A stretch of DNA of 64,000 bases, from contig JADJXD010000001.1 of NCBI GenBank assembly GCA_016715985.1, forward strand, positions 1,488,001 through 1,552,000, read 5' to 3'. The stretch is from Saprospiraceae bacterium (GTDB taxonomy: Bacteria > Bacteroidota > Bacteroidia > Chitinophagales > Saprospiraceae). Positions 35,591-43,612 of this stretch are shown here, piece after piece. Positions within the stretch are counted from its first letter, which is position 1; each line of letters begins with the position of its first letter. Position numbers and translations under genes: made by a program. The notes under the pieces are model-generated. The model saw only the letters and a list, made by a program, of their open reading frames with translations, was not told the DNA's origin and made no database searches.

Positions 35591-36466
35591 TTATTTGCTC
35601 GAGAGATAGAAGTTCAGTACTTCATCGGCTCTTTTGGTTATATATGGATTGGATAAATTTGTTTCACCTATAGAAACAACCATATTGCTGATTTTCCTTT
35701 CCAAGAGCCACGTGCCGTTATTTTGTCGTTTTGATTTCAATAAACTAACAGCCTTGTTCAATTTGTCAGACTTGACTTTTTCCCGTTTCAATAACCAAAG
35801 TATTTCTAAAAAATCACTTTTATACATATTTGGAAAAGTAAGCTGATCCATTTTATCAACCATAATTTTGTCCGGATGGTGTGAACTGTAGCAAACTTGA
35901 TGCTTTAAAACAAAATTTACACATTTATCTTTTAATTCGAGTATCTCTTTGCTTCTGTACTTATGTGGAATAAAAGAGATTCCTTTTAACAGTTTAACAA
36001 TACCCCAATAACATGAGTGCTTTCCGTAACAGCTTGTATTAGAACAGAACTTGTTTTTAGGTTCTTCATATTTACCATCATCAAATCTTTGGTATTTGTG
36101 AAAGAACTCTAAAGCTTTCAAACTTCTGCTGTCTGGCGTCTTGTTAAAATATAAATCAATATAAATGATATTTCCATTTAAACACGGAATTGGAAAATGG
36201 TCTTCTTTTAATGTGTAAATCCCAAAATTGTGGTCATAGAAATGGCTTTTAACTTCTTCTAATGCTTTCTTTACTCGTGGTTCATTCCTATCGATTTCTA
36301 AATCTGCAAGAAGAATTAATGTCCATAACGAGGCTCTGAAATTGGGTACATAATGAAGATAGTCTGGATAATATTTATCAGTTTTGGGCAAGACTTTCCA
36401 TAAGCCATTTTCATCTTGTGCTTTAAAAATTTTATCAATTAGATTTTGGTCAACGTCCAATTTCAT
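35591..36466 (-). CDS. prenyltransferase/squalene-cyclase-like helical protein (cassette gene)
   Basis: A 291-aa soluble protein with repeats of an alpha-alpha barrel type (QDENGLWKVLP, FDDGKYEEP, NNGTWLLERKI are QxxxGxW-like motifs). It has six or more cysteines, including FCSNTSCYGKHSCYWG. Such proteins are often named loosely after nitrogen fixation or squalene cyclase; no reaction can be assigned. It is the first gene of the cassette that starts with GTTATATGCTATGTT at 36507. Confidence 0.65.
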   Translation of the reverse strand: MKLDVDQNLIDKIFKAQDENGLWKVLPKTDKYYPDYLHYVPNFRASLWTLILLADLEIDRNEPRVKKALEEVKSHFYDHNFGIYTLKEDHFPIPCLNGNIIYIDLYFNKTPDSRSLKALEFFHKYQRFDDGKYEEPKNKFCSNTSCYGKHSCYWGIVKLLKGISFIPHKYRSKEILELKDKCVNFVLKHQVCYSSHHPDKIMVDKMDQLTFPNMYKSDFLEILWLLKREKVKSDKLNKAVSLLKSKRQNNGTWLLERKISNMVVSIGETNLSNPYITKRADEVLNFYLSSK

Positions 36467-36501
36467 ATTTTTGTTACTCGTGATTGTCGTTTAACATAGC
36501 A

Positions 36502-36570
36502 TATAACGCTTGTGCTTTGTGGCGTACCGTCCCGATAGGGCGGCATGCTCATCAAAGCACTTGTTATAGC
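36502..36570 (-). other. attC site (69 bp, well formed)
   Basis: Minus: R'' GCTATAAC-AA, L'' GTGCTTTG (36553-36560), a variable hairpin with CCGCCCTATCGGGACGG, L' CAAAGCAC (36512-36519), R' GTTATATGC. The 8-bp L stem is perfect and the R boxes are separated from it by 2 and 4 nt. This is the most typical attC in the window. Confidence 0.85.
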
Positions 36571-36577
36571 CTGTTAT

Positions 36578-36949
36578 TCATTTGATTTTAATATTTTGAT
36601 TCCCATTATCATCTTGTTCAAGATACAGTTTCCAGTTCAATTCTTCTGCTAATTTTTTTAACGAATCTATATATTTGTTTTGATCTATATTTTCTCCTTT
36701 CGAGCAAACTATAGCTATTAATGAAACAAATTGATTTTCTTCTTCCGTTTCTGTGAAACAACCATCATCAGTTTCGACAACAATTATATCAATCCAAGGA
36801 AACGATTCTGTATTTGTAAATAATTGATGATTTTTTTGTTTAAAGTTGTTCGTATTTAGTAATTTTTCAACAACCGTTTGCTTTGATAGTTTTTGACTGT
36901 AATTTTCATCTGACTGAATATTGTAATAATTGTACTTGTCACTCCACAT
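36578..36949 (-). CDS. hypothetical acidic protein (cassette gene)
   Basis: A 123-aa protein from MWSDKYNYYNIQ, soluble and acidic (VETDDGCFTETEEENQF). No family is recognised. The ATG at 36949 lies 5 bp after the stop of the upstream small membrane protein. The longer frame from 37021 would overlap that gene by 67 bp and is rejected. The stop codon is 8 bp from R'' of the attC site. Confidence 0.6.
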   Translation of the reverse strand: MWSDKYNYYNIQSDENYSQKLSKQTVVEKLLNTNNFKQKNHQLFTNTESFPWIDIIVVETDDGCFTETEEENQFVSLIAIVCSKGENIDQNKYIDSLKKLAEELNWKLYLEQDDNGNQNIKIK

Positions 36950-36954
36950 GATGT

Positions 36955-37221
36955 CTACTGATTTACGAACATTATAATTCCAAGTGAAATAAATAGGAAT
37001 ATTGTTAATAATAGACTCCAATATATACTTGAATACTTTGCTTTTAGAATAGGGTTGTTTGTTTTATTTATTAGGTTTTTAAAATTTGGTATGTCTTTAG
37101 AATGACCATACCAATAATTTACGTTGTAATTGTTTTCTGTTAAAATTGATTTGATTGAATACCATAGAACATTTACTATGAGAACAAGAATTATTATTGG
37201 ATAGAATATTATGTCATTCAT
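36955..37221 (-). CDS. small two-TM protein (cassette gene)
   Basis: An 88-aa protein with hydrophobic helices at each end (IIFYPIIILVLIVNVLWY and YWSLLLTIFLFISLGIIMFV) and a polar middle. The function is unknown. It is the first gene of the cassette that begins with GTTATAGCC at 37254, and it is probably expressed from the promoter at 37291-37321. Confidence 0.6.
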   Translation of the reverse strand: MNDIIFYPIIILVLIVNVLWYSIKSILTENNYNVNYWYGHSKDIPNFKNLINKTNNPILKAKYSSIYWSLLLTIFLFISLGIIMFVNQ

Positions 37222-37253
37222 TTTTGCTCTTTCAATGTTTTAATTGGCTATAA

Positions 37254-37462
37254 CATTTGTACTTACGCCATAAAACTTCGTAAGTACAAACAAATGTACA
37301 CACTGATTTTCAGTTAGCCAAGTCATCAAGCGGGCTTTTTATCTGTCTTTAAAATATAAGATTATATATCCTGCTTAGTGAAAATAATTACTACAGGGTG
37401 TTTATCACATATCCGATGGATACGACGAACGCTTAGTTGTTGAACGCTTGGTTGTTGGCAGC
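37254..37462 (-). other. promoter-bearing attC-like repeat, copy 2
   Basis: It begins (minus) with GCTGCCAAC-AACCAAGCG and repeats that 15-nt start once (AACAACTAAGCGTTC). It then carries CAGATAAAAAGCCCG, the promoter (37291-37321), the perfect 12-bp hairpin (37256-37267 with 37279-37290) and GTTATAGCC. Confidence 0.8.
37291..37321 (-). promoter_or_regulatory. cassette promoter in attC copy 2
   Basis: TTG (37319-37321), 20 nt, TACATTTG (37291-37298), about 70 nt before the small TM gene. Confidence 0.8.
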
Positions 37463-37536
37463 CGGTATTCTTCTTTTTCGTCATCAGACTATTGTCAATA
37501 TGCAGTTTTAGCGTCATTAATCCTATACCTATTAAA

Positions 37537-38685
37537 TCATTCACCAGTTTGTTCTTTTTTTAAGCTGATACGAAATTTTGAAAACAAGGTATTTATCTTC
37601 TTAAACAATTTACCAGTAAATTTATCATTGCCATCTTTTGTATTATAATTTTTCTCACCTATCAACAATGCAAAGGGTTTAAGTTCTATATACTCTTCAC
37701 ATACCGCTTTAAACATGGCGACTAAGGGTAAAAATAAAATCATACCGGCTATACCCCAAACCGAAGCACCGATAATGATGCTTAAAATTGAAGTTAAAGC
37801 GTTAAGTTTTAAATTTCCCCCCACGATTTTTGGGGTTAGAAAATTACTTTCAATAACCTGAACAAACCAGAAGAAAAAAAATATGGAAATTGGCATCCAA
37901 ATAGAATCAAAGGTTAAAAAAGAATATAAAATGGGAATGGCAGCTCCCAAAAGGGTTCCAGCATAAGGAATAAGGGCTAAAACAGCGGCCAAAAACCCAA
38001 AAAGGAAGGGGTTATCTATGCCAATAATCCAAAGCCCGATGCTGTTCACAAATCCCAGTATCACTAAAACTACCATCATTCCAAAAAGGTATTTCTGTCC
38101 TACCTGCTGAACAGATTTAAACAATCTGAAGGCTCTTTCTCTATGCTCCGGAGGATAAAAACTGGTCAAAGCCCGAACCAGCCCATTTCTGTAAATCAGT
38201 ATCAGGAAGGTGTATATAACTGACATTAACAGACCGAAAACGAAACTCGCTGTGCTATTGAAGGTTTGGCTTAACAATGAACTAGCCGAGCCGCTTAACC
38301 AGTTTTTGATTTTATCTAATAACTCTCCTTTTTCCAGATGGGGTAAAAACCCAATGTTTTTATTGATTAGTAGTGTGGCATCCGCAAAAACATCGAGAAT
38401 TTTAACTTGAAAATGATTTAAATCTTCTGAGAGTAGGATGACTTGATTTGAGAAAAGAAAAACACCTCCCCCAATTATCAGGGCTAAACCTAGAATTGAT
38501 AGTGATGCCGATACTATTTCATTTGTACCCCAAGATTCAAATTTCCGGACAACTGGAAAGAGTATAAACGCAATCAGAAAAGCAAATGCGATAGGAATAA
38601 GCACTGCTTTTGCCAAAATTAAAATAGCAAATAAGCCTATAAATGTGGCAATGACATAAAATGCTTTTTGAAAAGACAGATTCAT
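37537..38685 (-). CDS. AI-2E family transporter / PerM-type permease (cassette gene)
   Basis: A 382-aa integral membrane protein with about eight TM helices and the family pattern: two N-terminal helix pairs (FIGLFAILILAKAVLIPIAFAFLIAFILFP), a periplasmic helical loop, and the C-terminal GIDNPFLFGFLAAVLALIPYAGTLLGA and FLTPKIVGGNLKLNALTSILSIIIGASVWG. Members export diverse small molecules or ions; the substrate is not predictable. It is alone in its cassette, which is large for such an element. Confidence 0.88.
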   Translation of the reverse strand: MNLSFQKAFYVIATFIGLFAILILAKAVLIPIAFAFLIAFILFPVVRKFESWGTNEIVSASLSILGLALIIGGGVFLFSNQVILLSEDLNHFQVKILDVFADATLLINKNIGFLPHLEKGELLDKIKNWLSGSASSLLSQTFNSTASFVFGLLMSVIYTFLILIYRNGLVRALTSFYPPEHRERAFRLFKSVQQVGQKYLFGMMVVLVILGFVNSIGLWIIGIDNPFLFGFLAAVLALIPYAGTLLGAAIPILYSFLTFDSIWMPISIFFFFWFVQVIESNFLTPKIVGGNLKLNALTSILSIIIGASVWGIAGMILFLPLVAMFKAVCEEYIELKPFALLIGEKNYNTKDGNDKFTGKLFKKINTLFSKFRISLKKEQTGE

Positions 38686-38872
38686 ATTTAAATAAAGTTA
38701 AAAATAATTTTACAAAACTGACCAAAAAAAGAGAGATATAATATTTGAGGTGTTGTTGTAGTGGTCTTTATTCATTTTCAGTTTCCTTTATTTGCTTTAC
38801 AGCGTTTAGAAATTGTTTACTTTTTTAATATATTTAATCTTCTTTTTGTTGTTGGAGTGTTCTTTAATTCTT

Positions 38873-38939
38873 GCTACCAACGTTTGATATATGGAGCGGA
38901 TGCGGCGTTAGAAAGTCTGATCTCATATCACTTGTTAGC
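38873..38939 (-). other. attC site (67 bp)
   Basis: Minus: R'' AGCTAAC-AA, a TGATATG arm (38924-38930), CATATATCA arm (38885-38893), R' GTTGGTAGC (38873-38881). R' is complementary to the 3' end of the AI-2E cassette (37454-37462; 8 of 9). The DNA between it and the permease start (38686-38872) holds no gene. Confidence 0.8.
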
Positions 38940-38954
38940 TTCTCGCCTTTTCAT

Positions 38955-39476
38955 TTATTTCACTTTCTCATACAAGTACATATTACCATCTGAAGGAGTT
39001 GCATCTCCAAACATATAATGTTCACAGAAATTTGTAATCCAGAGTCCTTCCTGATATTCAGAATCAATTTTAAGTTTAAAATATTTAGATATACCACTAT
39101 TCACTTCTTCAATTTCCCATTCATTTGTTGTGATAGTATCAATATAATTATTTCGAAATTCAAAAATCAATTCATCTGATGAAATTGTAATATATCCACA
39201 TGGCTGAGAAATAGTCGGGAGCCATCCTTCTCCATGTCCAATGAGTTTCCATTTTCCAATTAAGTTGGTTTCAATATCACTCTTTGACGATAATAGATTT
39301 TCCGTACAATTATTCATTATTTTTCTTTCACTGTCATTTATAAGACCATCCATATTATCATCGATTTGCTCAAAATAACATGTAGAAAAATTTCCTTTAG
39401 TTTCTTTATCTTTGTTACAGGAAATTATTGTAACTATTAGAAATAATAGAACCATTGTTAGATAATTATACCTCAT
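38955..39476 (-). CDS. lipocalin-like lipoprotein (cassette gene)
   Basis: A 173-aa lipoprotein with the lipid Cys in FLIVTIISCNKD. A short EF-hand-like loop (DDNMDGLINDSER, about residues 38-50) is followed by a lipocalin-like beta domain starting at LIGKWKLIGHGEGW. It is probably outer-membrane anchored; its ligand is unknown. It has its own attC on each side. Confidence 0.7.
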   Translation of the reverse strand: MRYNYLTMVLLFLIVTIISCNKDKETKGNFSTCYFEQIDDNMDGLINDSERKIMNNCTENLLSSKSDIETNLIGKWKLIGHGEGWLPTISQPCGYITISSDELIFEFRNNYIDTITTNEWEIEEVNSGISKYFKLKIDSEYQEGLWITNFCEHYMFGDATPSDGNMYLYEKVK

Positions 39477-39556
39477 TATTCATTATTTTTAGATTAACTT
39501 AACTTTTTTATATTAGACGTATTAAAAACCTCATTTCGTTGGTTTTGGAGGAAGAT

Positions 39557-39849
39557 AACATTTATACTTACGCTATAAAACTTCGTAAGTATTACAAATG
39601 TACACATTGATTTTCAGAAATCCAAGTCAACAAGCGGGCTTTTTATCTGTCTTTAAAATACATGATTTATTATCCTGAGTGGTAAAAATATTTATAACCG
39701 GAATTTTTTTTTGAAATTGAAAGTAGAACAACTTTAATAGATTTTGTTTAGCGTTATATTACTACCAATATTGTTGACTGTGCTACTCCGTTTGTGCCGA
39801 AATCCACTGTACATGCCCGTTGGTTACGACGCTTTGTTGATGTAAGCAG
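39557..39849 (-). other. promoter-bearing attC-like repeat, copy 3
   Basis: 293 bp. The R'' end is diverged (CTTACATCAAC-AAAGCG). It shares with the 49.5-50.0 kb copy a long central part (TGGATTTCGGCACAA, CAATATTGGTAGTAAT), then CAGATAAAAAGCCCG, the promoter and the TACTTACG/CGTAAGTA hairpin, ending in GTTATC. It fills the gap of about 310 bp. Confidence 0.75.
39595..39625 (-). promoter_or_regulatory. cassette promoter in attC copy 3
   Basis: TTG (39623-39625), 20 nt, TACATTTG (39595-39602), reading into the lipocalin-like lipoprotein gene. Confidence 0.8.
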
Positions 39850-39872
39850 GTGTTTTTACTTCTGGCCACATG

Positions 39873-40211
39873 TCAGTCTTTTTTAATTACAATTTCTCGG
39901 TGTTTAAGTCCCCATTGGATGATGGTTTTAATTAAGTCCTTAATGGACTTGCCGTGTTCTGTAAGTCTGTATTCTACCACCATCGGTGTTTTTTGAATAA
40001 TGTTTCTTTCTACTATTTTTATGTCTTCCAAAAAACGCAGTTCTTTTGTCAGCGTTGAAGATGTTATTTTACTTAAAACAAGTTTTAATTCATTGAAGCG
40101 TTTAGGATTATCGCACAAATGGGCAAGAATTTGCCCTCGCCATTTTCCACCAACAATGTCTAAAACATCGGCTACAACCTTGATACCCTGCTGTTTATTT
40201 GTTACTTCCAT
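39873..40211 (-). CDS. HxlR-family transcriptional regulator
   Basis: A 112-aa winged-helix protein of the HxlR (MarR-like) family: VLDIVGGKWRGQILAHLCDNPKRFNELKLVLSKITSSTLTKELRFLE. The family often senses electrophiles or redox state and controls a divergent oxidoreductase gene, as here. It lacks the N-terminal Cys of the YodB/HypR subset. It is read divergently from the quinone-oxidoreductase gene over an intergenic region with a CTACTT/AAGTAG inverted repeat. Confidence 0.9.
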   Translation of the reverse strand: MEVTNKQQGIKVVADVLDIVGGKWRGQILAHLCDNPKRFNELKLVLSKITSSTLTKELRFLEDIKIVERNIIQKTPMVVEYRLTEHGKSIKDLIKTIIQWGLKHREIVIKKD

Positions 40212-40241
40212 GTGTATTTATTCAAGTAAGTATCTTAAAAA

Positions 40242-40269
40242 CTACTTGTATTTCATTACTACTAAGTAG
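40242..40269. promoter_or_regulatory. possible HxlR operator
   Basis: CTACTT (40242-40247) and AAGTAG (40264-40269) are an inverted repeat 16 nt apart between the two divergent genes. A TACATTTG -7 box for the oxidoreductase gene lies just after it (near 40291). Confidence 0.45.
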
Positions 40270-40322
40270 CAAATATATACCAAGTCAATTACATTTGCAA
40301 CTTAAAATAAGTTTATTGTAAA

Positions 40323-41264
40323 ATGAAAAAAGTAATTTATAACCAATATGGTAGTATTGATGATTTGCAAATGAGTGAGGTTGAAATTCCAACCATTCAG
40401 GCAGACGAATTGCTCATCAAAGTAAAAGCAGTAGCTATAAACCCTTTGGATTGGAAGAAATTGGAAGGTCAATTAAAAATCGTTACCGGTAAAAAATTTC
40501 CTAAAGGTATCGCTTTCGATTTTTCGGGGGTTGTGGAGAGGGTAGGAAACAACACAACGAATTATAAAATAGGTGATGCGGTTTTCGGCACCCTAAATGC
40601 CATGAAAGGTGAAGCTTTGGCTGAATATATTGTTGTAAAAAAAGAAACCATCTGCAAAAAACCTGAAAATGTTTCTTTTGAAACGGCTGCTGCCATTCTA
40701 ACGGGCGGTACAACTGCGACTTATTTGTTGAATAAATCTAAAGTGAAAGAAGGAGACGAAATTTTAATCAATGGAGCAAGCGGTGGTGTGGGTATGATTG
40801 CATTGCAAGTGGCAAAAATAAAGGGATTGAAGGTTACGGTAGTGGCAAGTGGCGAAGGACTAAATTTTATAAAAAAATGGAATCCCGATCGGATGATTGA
40901 TTATAAAAAAGACAAGATAACGAATATGTCAGAAAAGTACAATGCCATCTTTGAGTTAGCGGGAAGTTTGCCTTTTAGCACCGCCAGGCAAATGTTGAAG
41001 CCAAATGGAGTGTATGTGAGCACATTGCCCAATCCTGTAGATATGCTTAAAGCATTTTTCAATAATTTAATTTCAGCTAAAAAAAATATTATTATTCAAG
41101 CCACCCCGACTCAGGATATTTATAGAGAAATAAGCGATTGGCTGTCTGAAAATAAGGTGGAAATACCCATTGCCAAAACATTTTACATCAATGAATTTAA
41201 AGAAGCTTACCATTTTGCAAAAAAAGGAAGGGCCATCGGCAAAGTAGTTTTCACCATCCAATAG
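40323..41264 (+). CDS. zinc-free MDR oxidoreductase (quinone reductase-like)
   Basis: A 313-aa medium-chain dehydrogenase/reductase: GroES-like N-terminal domain (AVAINPLDWKKLEGQ, FDFSGVVERVGNNT) and a Rossmann domain with ILINGASGGVGMIALQVAKIKGLKVTVVASG. It lacks the zinc ligands of alcohol dehydrogenases, so it is an NADPH quinone/enal reductase type. It is followed 25 bp later by an esterase and paired with an HxlR regulator, suggesting an electrophile or quinone stress response. It is on the opposite strand to nearly all other cassette genes. Confidence 0.88.
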   Translation: MKKVIYNQYGSIDDLQMSEVEIPTIQADELLIKVKAVAINPLDWKKLEGQLKIVTGKKFPKGIAFDFSGVVERVGNNTTNYKIGDAVFGTLNAMKGEALAEYIVVKKETICKKPENVSFETAAAILTGGTTATYLLNKSKVKEGDEILINGASGGVGMIALQVAKIKGLKVTVVASGEGLNFIKKWNPDRMIDYKKDKITNMSEKYNAIFELAGSLPFSTARQMLKPNGVYVSTLPNPVDMLKAFFNNLISAKKNIIIQATPTQDIYREISDWLSENKVEIPIAKTFYINEFKEAYHFAKKGRAIGKVVFTIQ

Positions 41265-41289
41265 TCAATCAAAAAAAAAGATATTCTAA

Positions 41290-42195
41290 ATGGCATTATC
41301 ACAAGAAGTATCAGACAATTTAGCTTTTGCTCATCAAATAGGTTTTGACAAGATGCATCTGGCTCCACCCGCTCAAACCAGAGAATTGATGAAACATGCA
41401 CCTAAAAACCCCAACCCGACCCAAGTGGGAGAAGTCATCAACACAACAATTACAGAAAATAAAATTCCCGTGAGAATTTATATTCCGGAAGGGCATGGAC
41501 TTTTTCCTACTATATCTTTCTTCCATGGCGGTGGTTTCACATTAATGAGTTTGGACAGCCATGACGAAATTTGTCGTCAGCTTTGTGCAAGAACAAACGC
41601 TGTGGTTATGTCGGTAGATTATGCTTTAGCGCCTGAAAATCCGTATCCGGCAGGTATAAATGATTGCGTAAATGCTACTAAATGGTTTATAAATAATGCA
41701 ATGAAATATCAAGGTGATGGCTCTAAAATGGCAGTAGCAGGAGATAGTGCAGGTGGCTATATGGCTATTTCTACAGCTCAAAAACTAAAATCTGAAGGAA
41801 TCAACTTAAAAGCACAGGTCGTTGTATATCCTGTAACCGATCATTATTCAGCAGGGCATCCTTCCTGGGTGGAAAATAAAGAAGGCTACATTCTTTCATC
41901 CGAAATGATGCAATGGTTTTGGGATAATTTCATCACGGATCCCAATAAATATGAAGAAGCATCGCCTTTGCGTACCTTAAGTTTAGAGGGTTTACCGCCT
42001 GCATTTATTGTAACAGCAAATTATGACCCGTTAAGGGATGAAGGAAAGGCTTATGCTGATAAATTGGAAGCAGCAGGAGTAGAAGTAATATATGAGAATT
42101 ACGAAAATGTTCATGGTTTTTATGGTACCGGCGAAATGGGACAGGACGTGATGAACCAGTCTGTGGCGTTTTTGAAACATAAATTTAATGATTAA
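41290..42195 (+). CDS. alpha/beta hydrolase of the HSL family
   Basis: A 301-aa esterase with the HGGG oxyanion motif (SFFHGGGFTLMS), nucleophile Ser in VAGDSAGGYMA, Asp in YDPLRDEG and His in ENVHGFYG. It acts on small acyl esters; the physiological substrate is unknown. It forms an operon with the upstream reductase. Its stop lies 1 bp from the CCATGCTAAC that is the 5' edge of the cassette on the minus strand. Confidence 0.9.
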   Translation: MALSQEVSDNLAFAHQIGFDKMHLAPPAQTRELMKHAPKNPNPTQVGEVINTTITENKIPVRIYIPEGHGLFPTISFFHGGGFTLMSLDSHDEICRQLCARTNAVVMSVDYALAPENPYPAGINDCVNATKWFINNAMKYQGDGSKMAVAGDSAGGYMAISTAQKLKSEGINLKAQVVVYPVTDHYSAGHPSWVENKEGYILSSEMMQWFWDNFITDPNKYEEASPLRTLSLEGLPPAFIVTANYDPLRDEGKAYADKLEAAGVEVIYENYENVHGFYGTGEMGQDVMNQSVAFLKHKFND

Positions 42196-42200
42196 ACCAT

Positions 42201-42388
42201 GCTAACTAAAATAGACAATACAAGTAAGTTTGGAAAACAAGCAGGTGGTTTCGGGATACAAATTTTGTATCCCGGAAATGCTTTCGCACATGCTATCCTG
42301 AACAAAAATAATCCTGATGTAGCTGCCAAAAGAATCAACAGGGGGGCCTCGCATGTCCGCTGGACACAACGAACGATTAGTTGTTAGC
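42201..42388 (-). other. attC-like site, AACAACTAAGCG family
   Basis: Minus: TTGCTAAC-AACTAATCG...GTTGATTCTTTTGGCAGCTACATCAGGATT. It then has an inner CGGGATACAAA/TTTGTATCCCG hairpin and ends in GTTAGCATGG. At about 183 bp it is the clearest full-length member of this family. Confidence 0.75.
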
Positions 42389-42426
42389 AAAAATGGTTCT
42401 ATTTATCGATCGTTTCATCATTCTGG

Positions 42427-42723
42427 TTAATCTTCCTTATCACTGTAGATGCTTGCTTCAAATCCATTTGGTTCCCAATTTCTTAGCATCTCTATTTCTT
42501 CTTCATTGTTGGTTTGAATAATTAATCCACAATTATTTTCCTCTTTAAGGGATCTTATTCCTTCAATGCCATTAATCATTCTTTTAAAATTGATTCCATT
42601 AATATAGAATTCGATCCAGTCGCCTATACTAACTAAACCTTTAGAAATATTTCCCGCAAAAACAATTCCTCGACCAGTAATTTTAAAGGTATCATTTATT
42701 TGATATGTACTTCTCTTTTTCAT
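42427..42723 (-). CDS. EF-Tu domain 2-like small protein (cassette gene)
   Basis: A 98-aa protein whose sequence (FKITGRGIVFAGNISKGLVSIGDWIEFYINGINFKRMINGIEGI) follows the beta-barrel domain 2 of translation GTPases, without any GTPase domain. Stand-alone copies are known in accessory DNA, with no proven role. The cassette is only about 350 bp. Confidence 0.7.
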   Translation of the reverse strand: MKKRSTYQINDTFKITGRGIVFAGNISKGLVSIGDWIEFYINGINFKRMINGIEGIRSLKEENNCGLIIQTNNEEEIEMLRNWEPNGFEASIYSDKED

Positions 42724-42734
42724 TTTTTATGAGC

Positions 42735-42798
42735 TATAACATTCTTGGGATGGAACTGACGCAGCGAAAGCAAATCTTATCATATATCATTTGTTATC
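42735..42798 (-). other. attC site (about 61 bp)
   Basis: Minus: R'' GAGATAAC-AA ... R' GTTATAGCTC; R'' and R' are near-complementary. The inner stem is weak, with TGATATATGATA the most likely L'' arm. Confidence 0.65.
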
Positions 42799-42812
42799 TC
42801 TCGCCTTTCATT

Positions 42813-43139
42813 TTACACTAATTGAACAAATTCATTTTCAAGTTTTACCCGAAAGTTTATTTCAGCCTTCAGTGCTTTGAAAACTTTGATTATGGTATCA
42901 ATTGTTGCACTGTTTGCACTACTTTCAAGTTTGGAAATTTGTGACTTTTGAACACCGATTAGTGCACCTAATTGTTCTTGAGTTAAATTTCGATCTTGAC
43001 GTGCCTGTTTGATCATTTTGCCAATGATATCCATCCTGAGTTCATACTCATATTCATCTCTATCTTTTGTTCCCTGTTTGCCAATGTACATATCCTTCAT
43101 TTCAGCAAGGGTATATGTCTTCATTTCTTTATTTGCCAT
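42813..43139 (-). CDS. Xre-family antitoxin (HigA-like)
   Basis: A 108-aa protein with a helix-turn-helix (IIGKMIKQARQDRNLTQEQLGALIGVQKSQISKLES) near residue 40 and a C-terminal beta-type tail (FRVKLENEFVQLV). It is the antitoxin of a HigBA-like (Gp49 toxin) pair whose toxin gene just upstream is interrupted. Its ATG is 8 bp after the toxin stop. Confidence 0.88.
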   Translation of the reverse strand: MANKEMKTYTLAEMKDMYIGKQGTKDRDEYEYELRMDIIGKMIKQARQDRNLTQEQLGALIGVQKSQISKLESSANSATIDTIIKVFKALKAEINFRVKLENEFVQLV

Positions 43140-43146
43140 TTTGTCA

Positions 43147-43482
43147 CTATTTTATTGATTTAAAATACTCACTTCTTATGTTTTCCGCCTTTTGAATTTC
43201 GTTCTTTGGCACTTTATTGGTCTTTTTTATAAAGCCATGTGTAGCAATAACCAATGTATTTCTGTTATTAGACTTATCCCAAAAGGCTAATAATCTATGT
43301 TGGTTTCCTAAATATTTACTCCTGAACTCCCAAATTTCACCCTGAAGTTTTTTGAAAATCTTCGTATCGTTGGTTTGCTCTGCTTAATCTATGTTATAAA
43401 AGACTTTACTTGCCGATTTTTTATCGAGACTGGCAATAAACTCCTTAGCTGCTTCCAAAAATATGGTTTCAAAATTCTTCAA
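43147..43482 (-). pseudogene. HigB/Gp49-like toxin with internal stop codon
   Basis: From a TTG at 43482 the frame reads KNFETIFLEAAKEFIASLDKKSASKVFYNID, then TAA at 43384-43386 (codon 33). It stays open through AEQTNDTKIFKKLQGEIWEFRSKYLGNQHRLLAFWDKSNN to a stop at 43147-43149. That second half is the conserved catalytic core of the Gp49-like RelE family. The only visible lesion is the stop, probably K to stop. The promoter (43496-43526) and antitoxin remain intact. Confidence 0.85.
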
Positions 43483-43495
43483 ACTAAATTTTCAG

Positions 43496-43526
43496 CAAAG
43501 ATAAAGAAAGTTTCTATATTTGACAA
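43496..43526 (-). promoter_or_regulatory. promoter of the broken toxin-antitoxin pair
   Basis: TTG (43524-43526), exactly 20 nt, TATCTTTG (43496-43503). The leader to the TTG start is very short. Confidence 0.8.
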
Positions 43527-43550
43527 CTATTTTATTTCATAGTGGAGTAG

Positions 43551-43612
43551 AACGGTTCGTACATCTGCTGTTCGACTGATAGGGAGTATGTACGTCAAGT
43601 GCATTGTTATGG
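43551..43612 (-). other. attC-like site (62 bp)
   Basis: Minus: R'' CCCATAAC-AA, ATGCACTTGA, arms CGTACAT/ATGTACG (43558-43564 and 43588-43594), then GTTCTAC at the R' position (weak match to GTTRRRY). The stop codon of the upstream gene overlaps R''. Confidence 0.7.
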
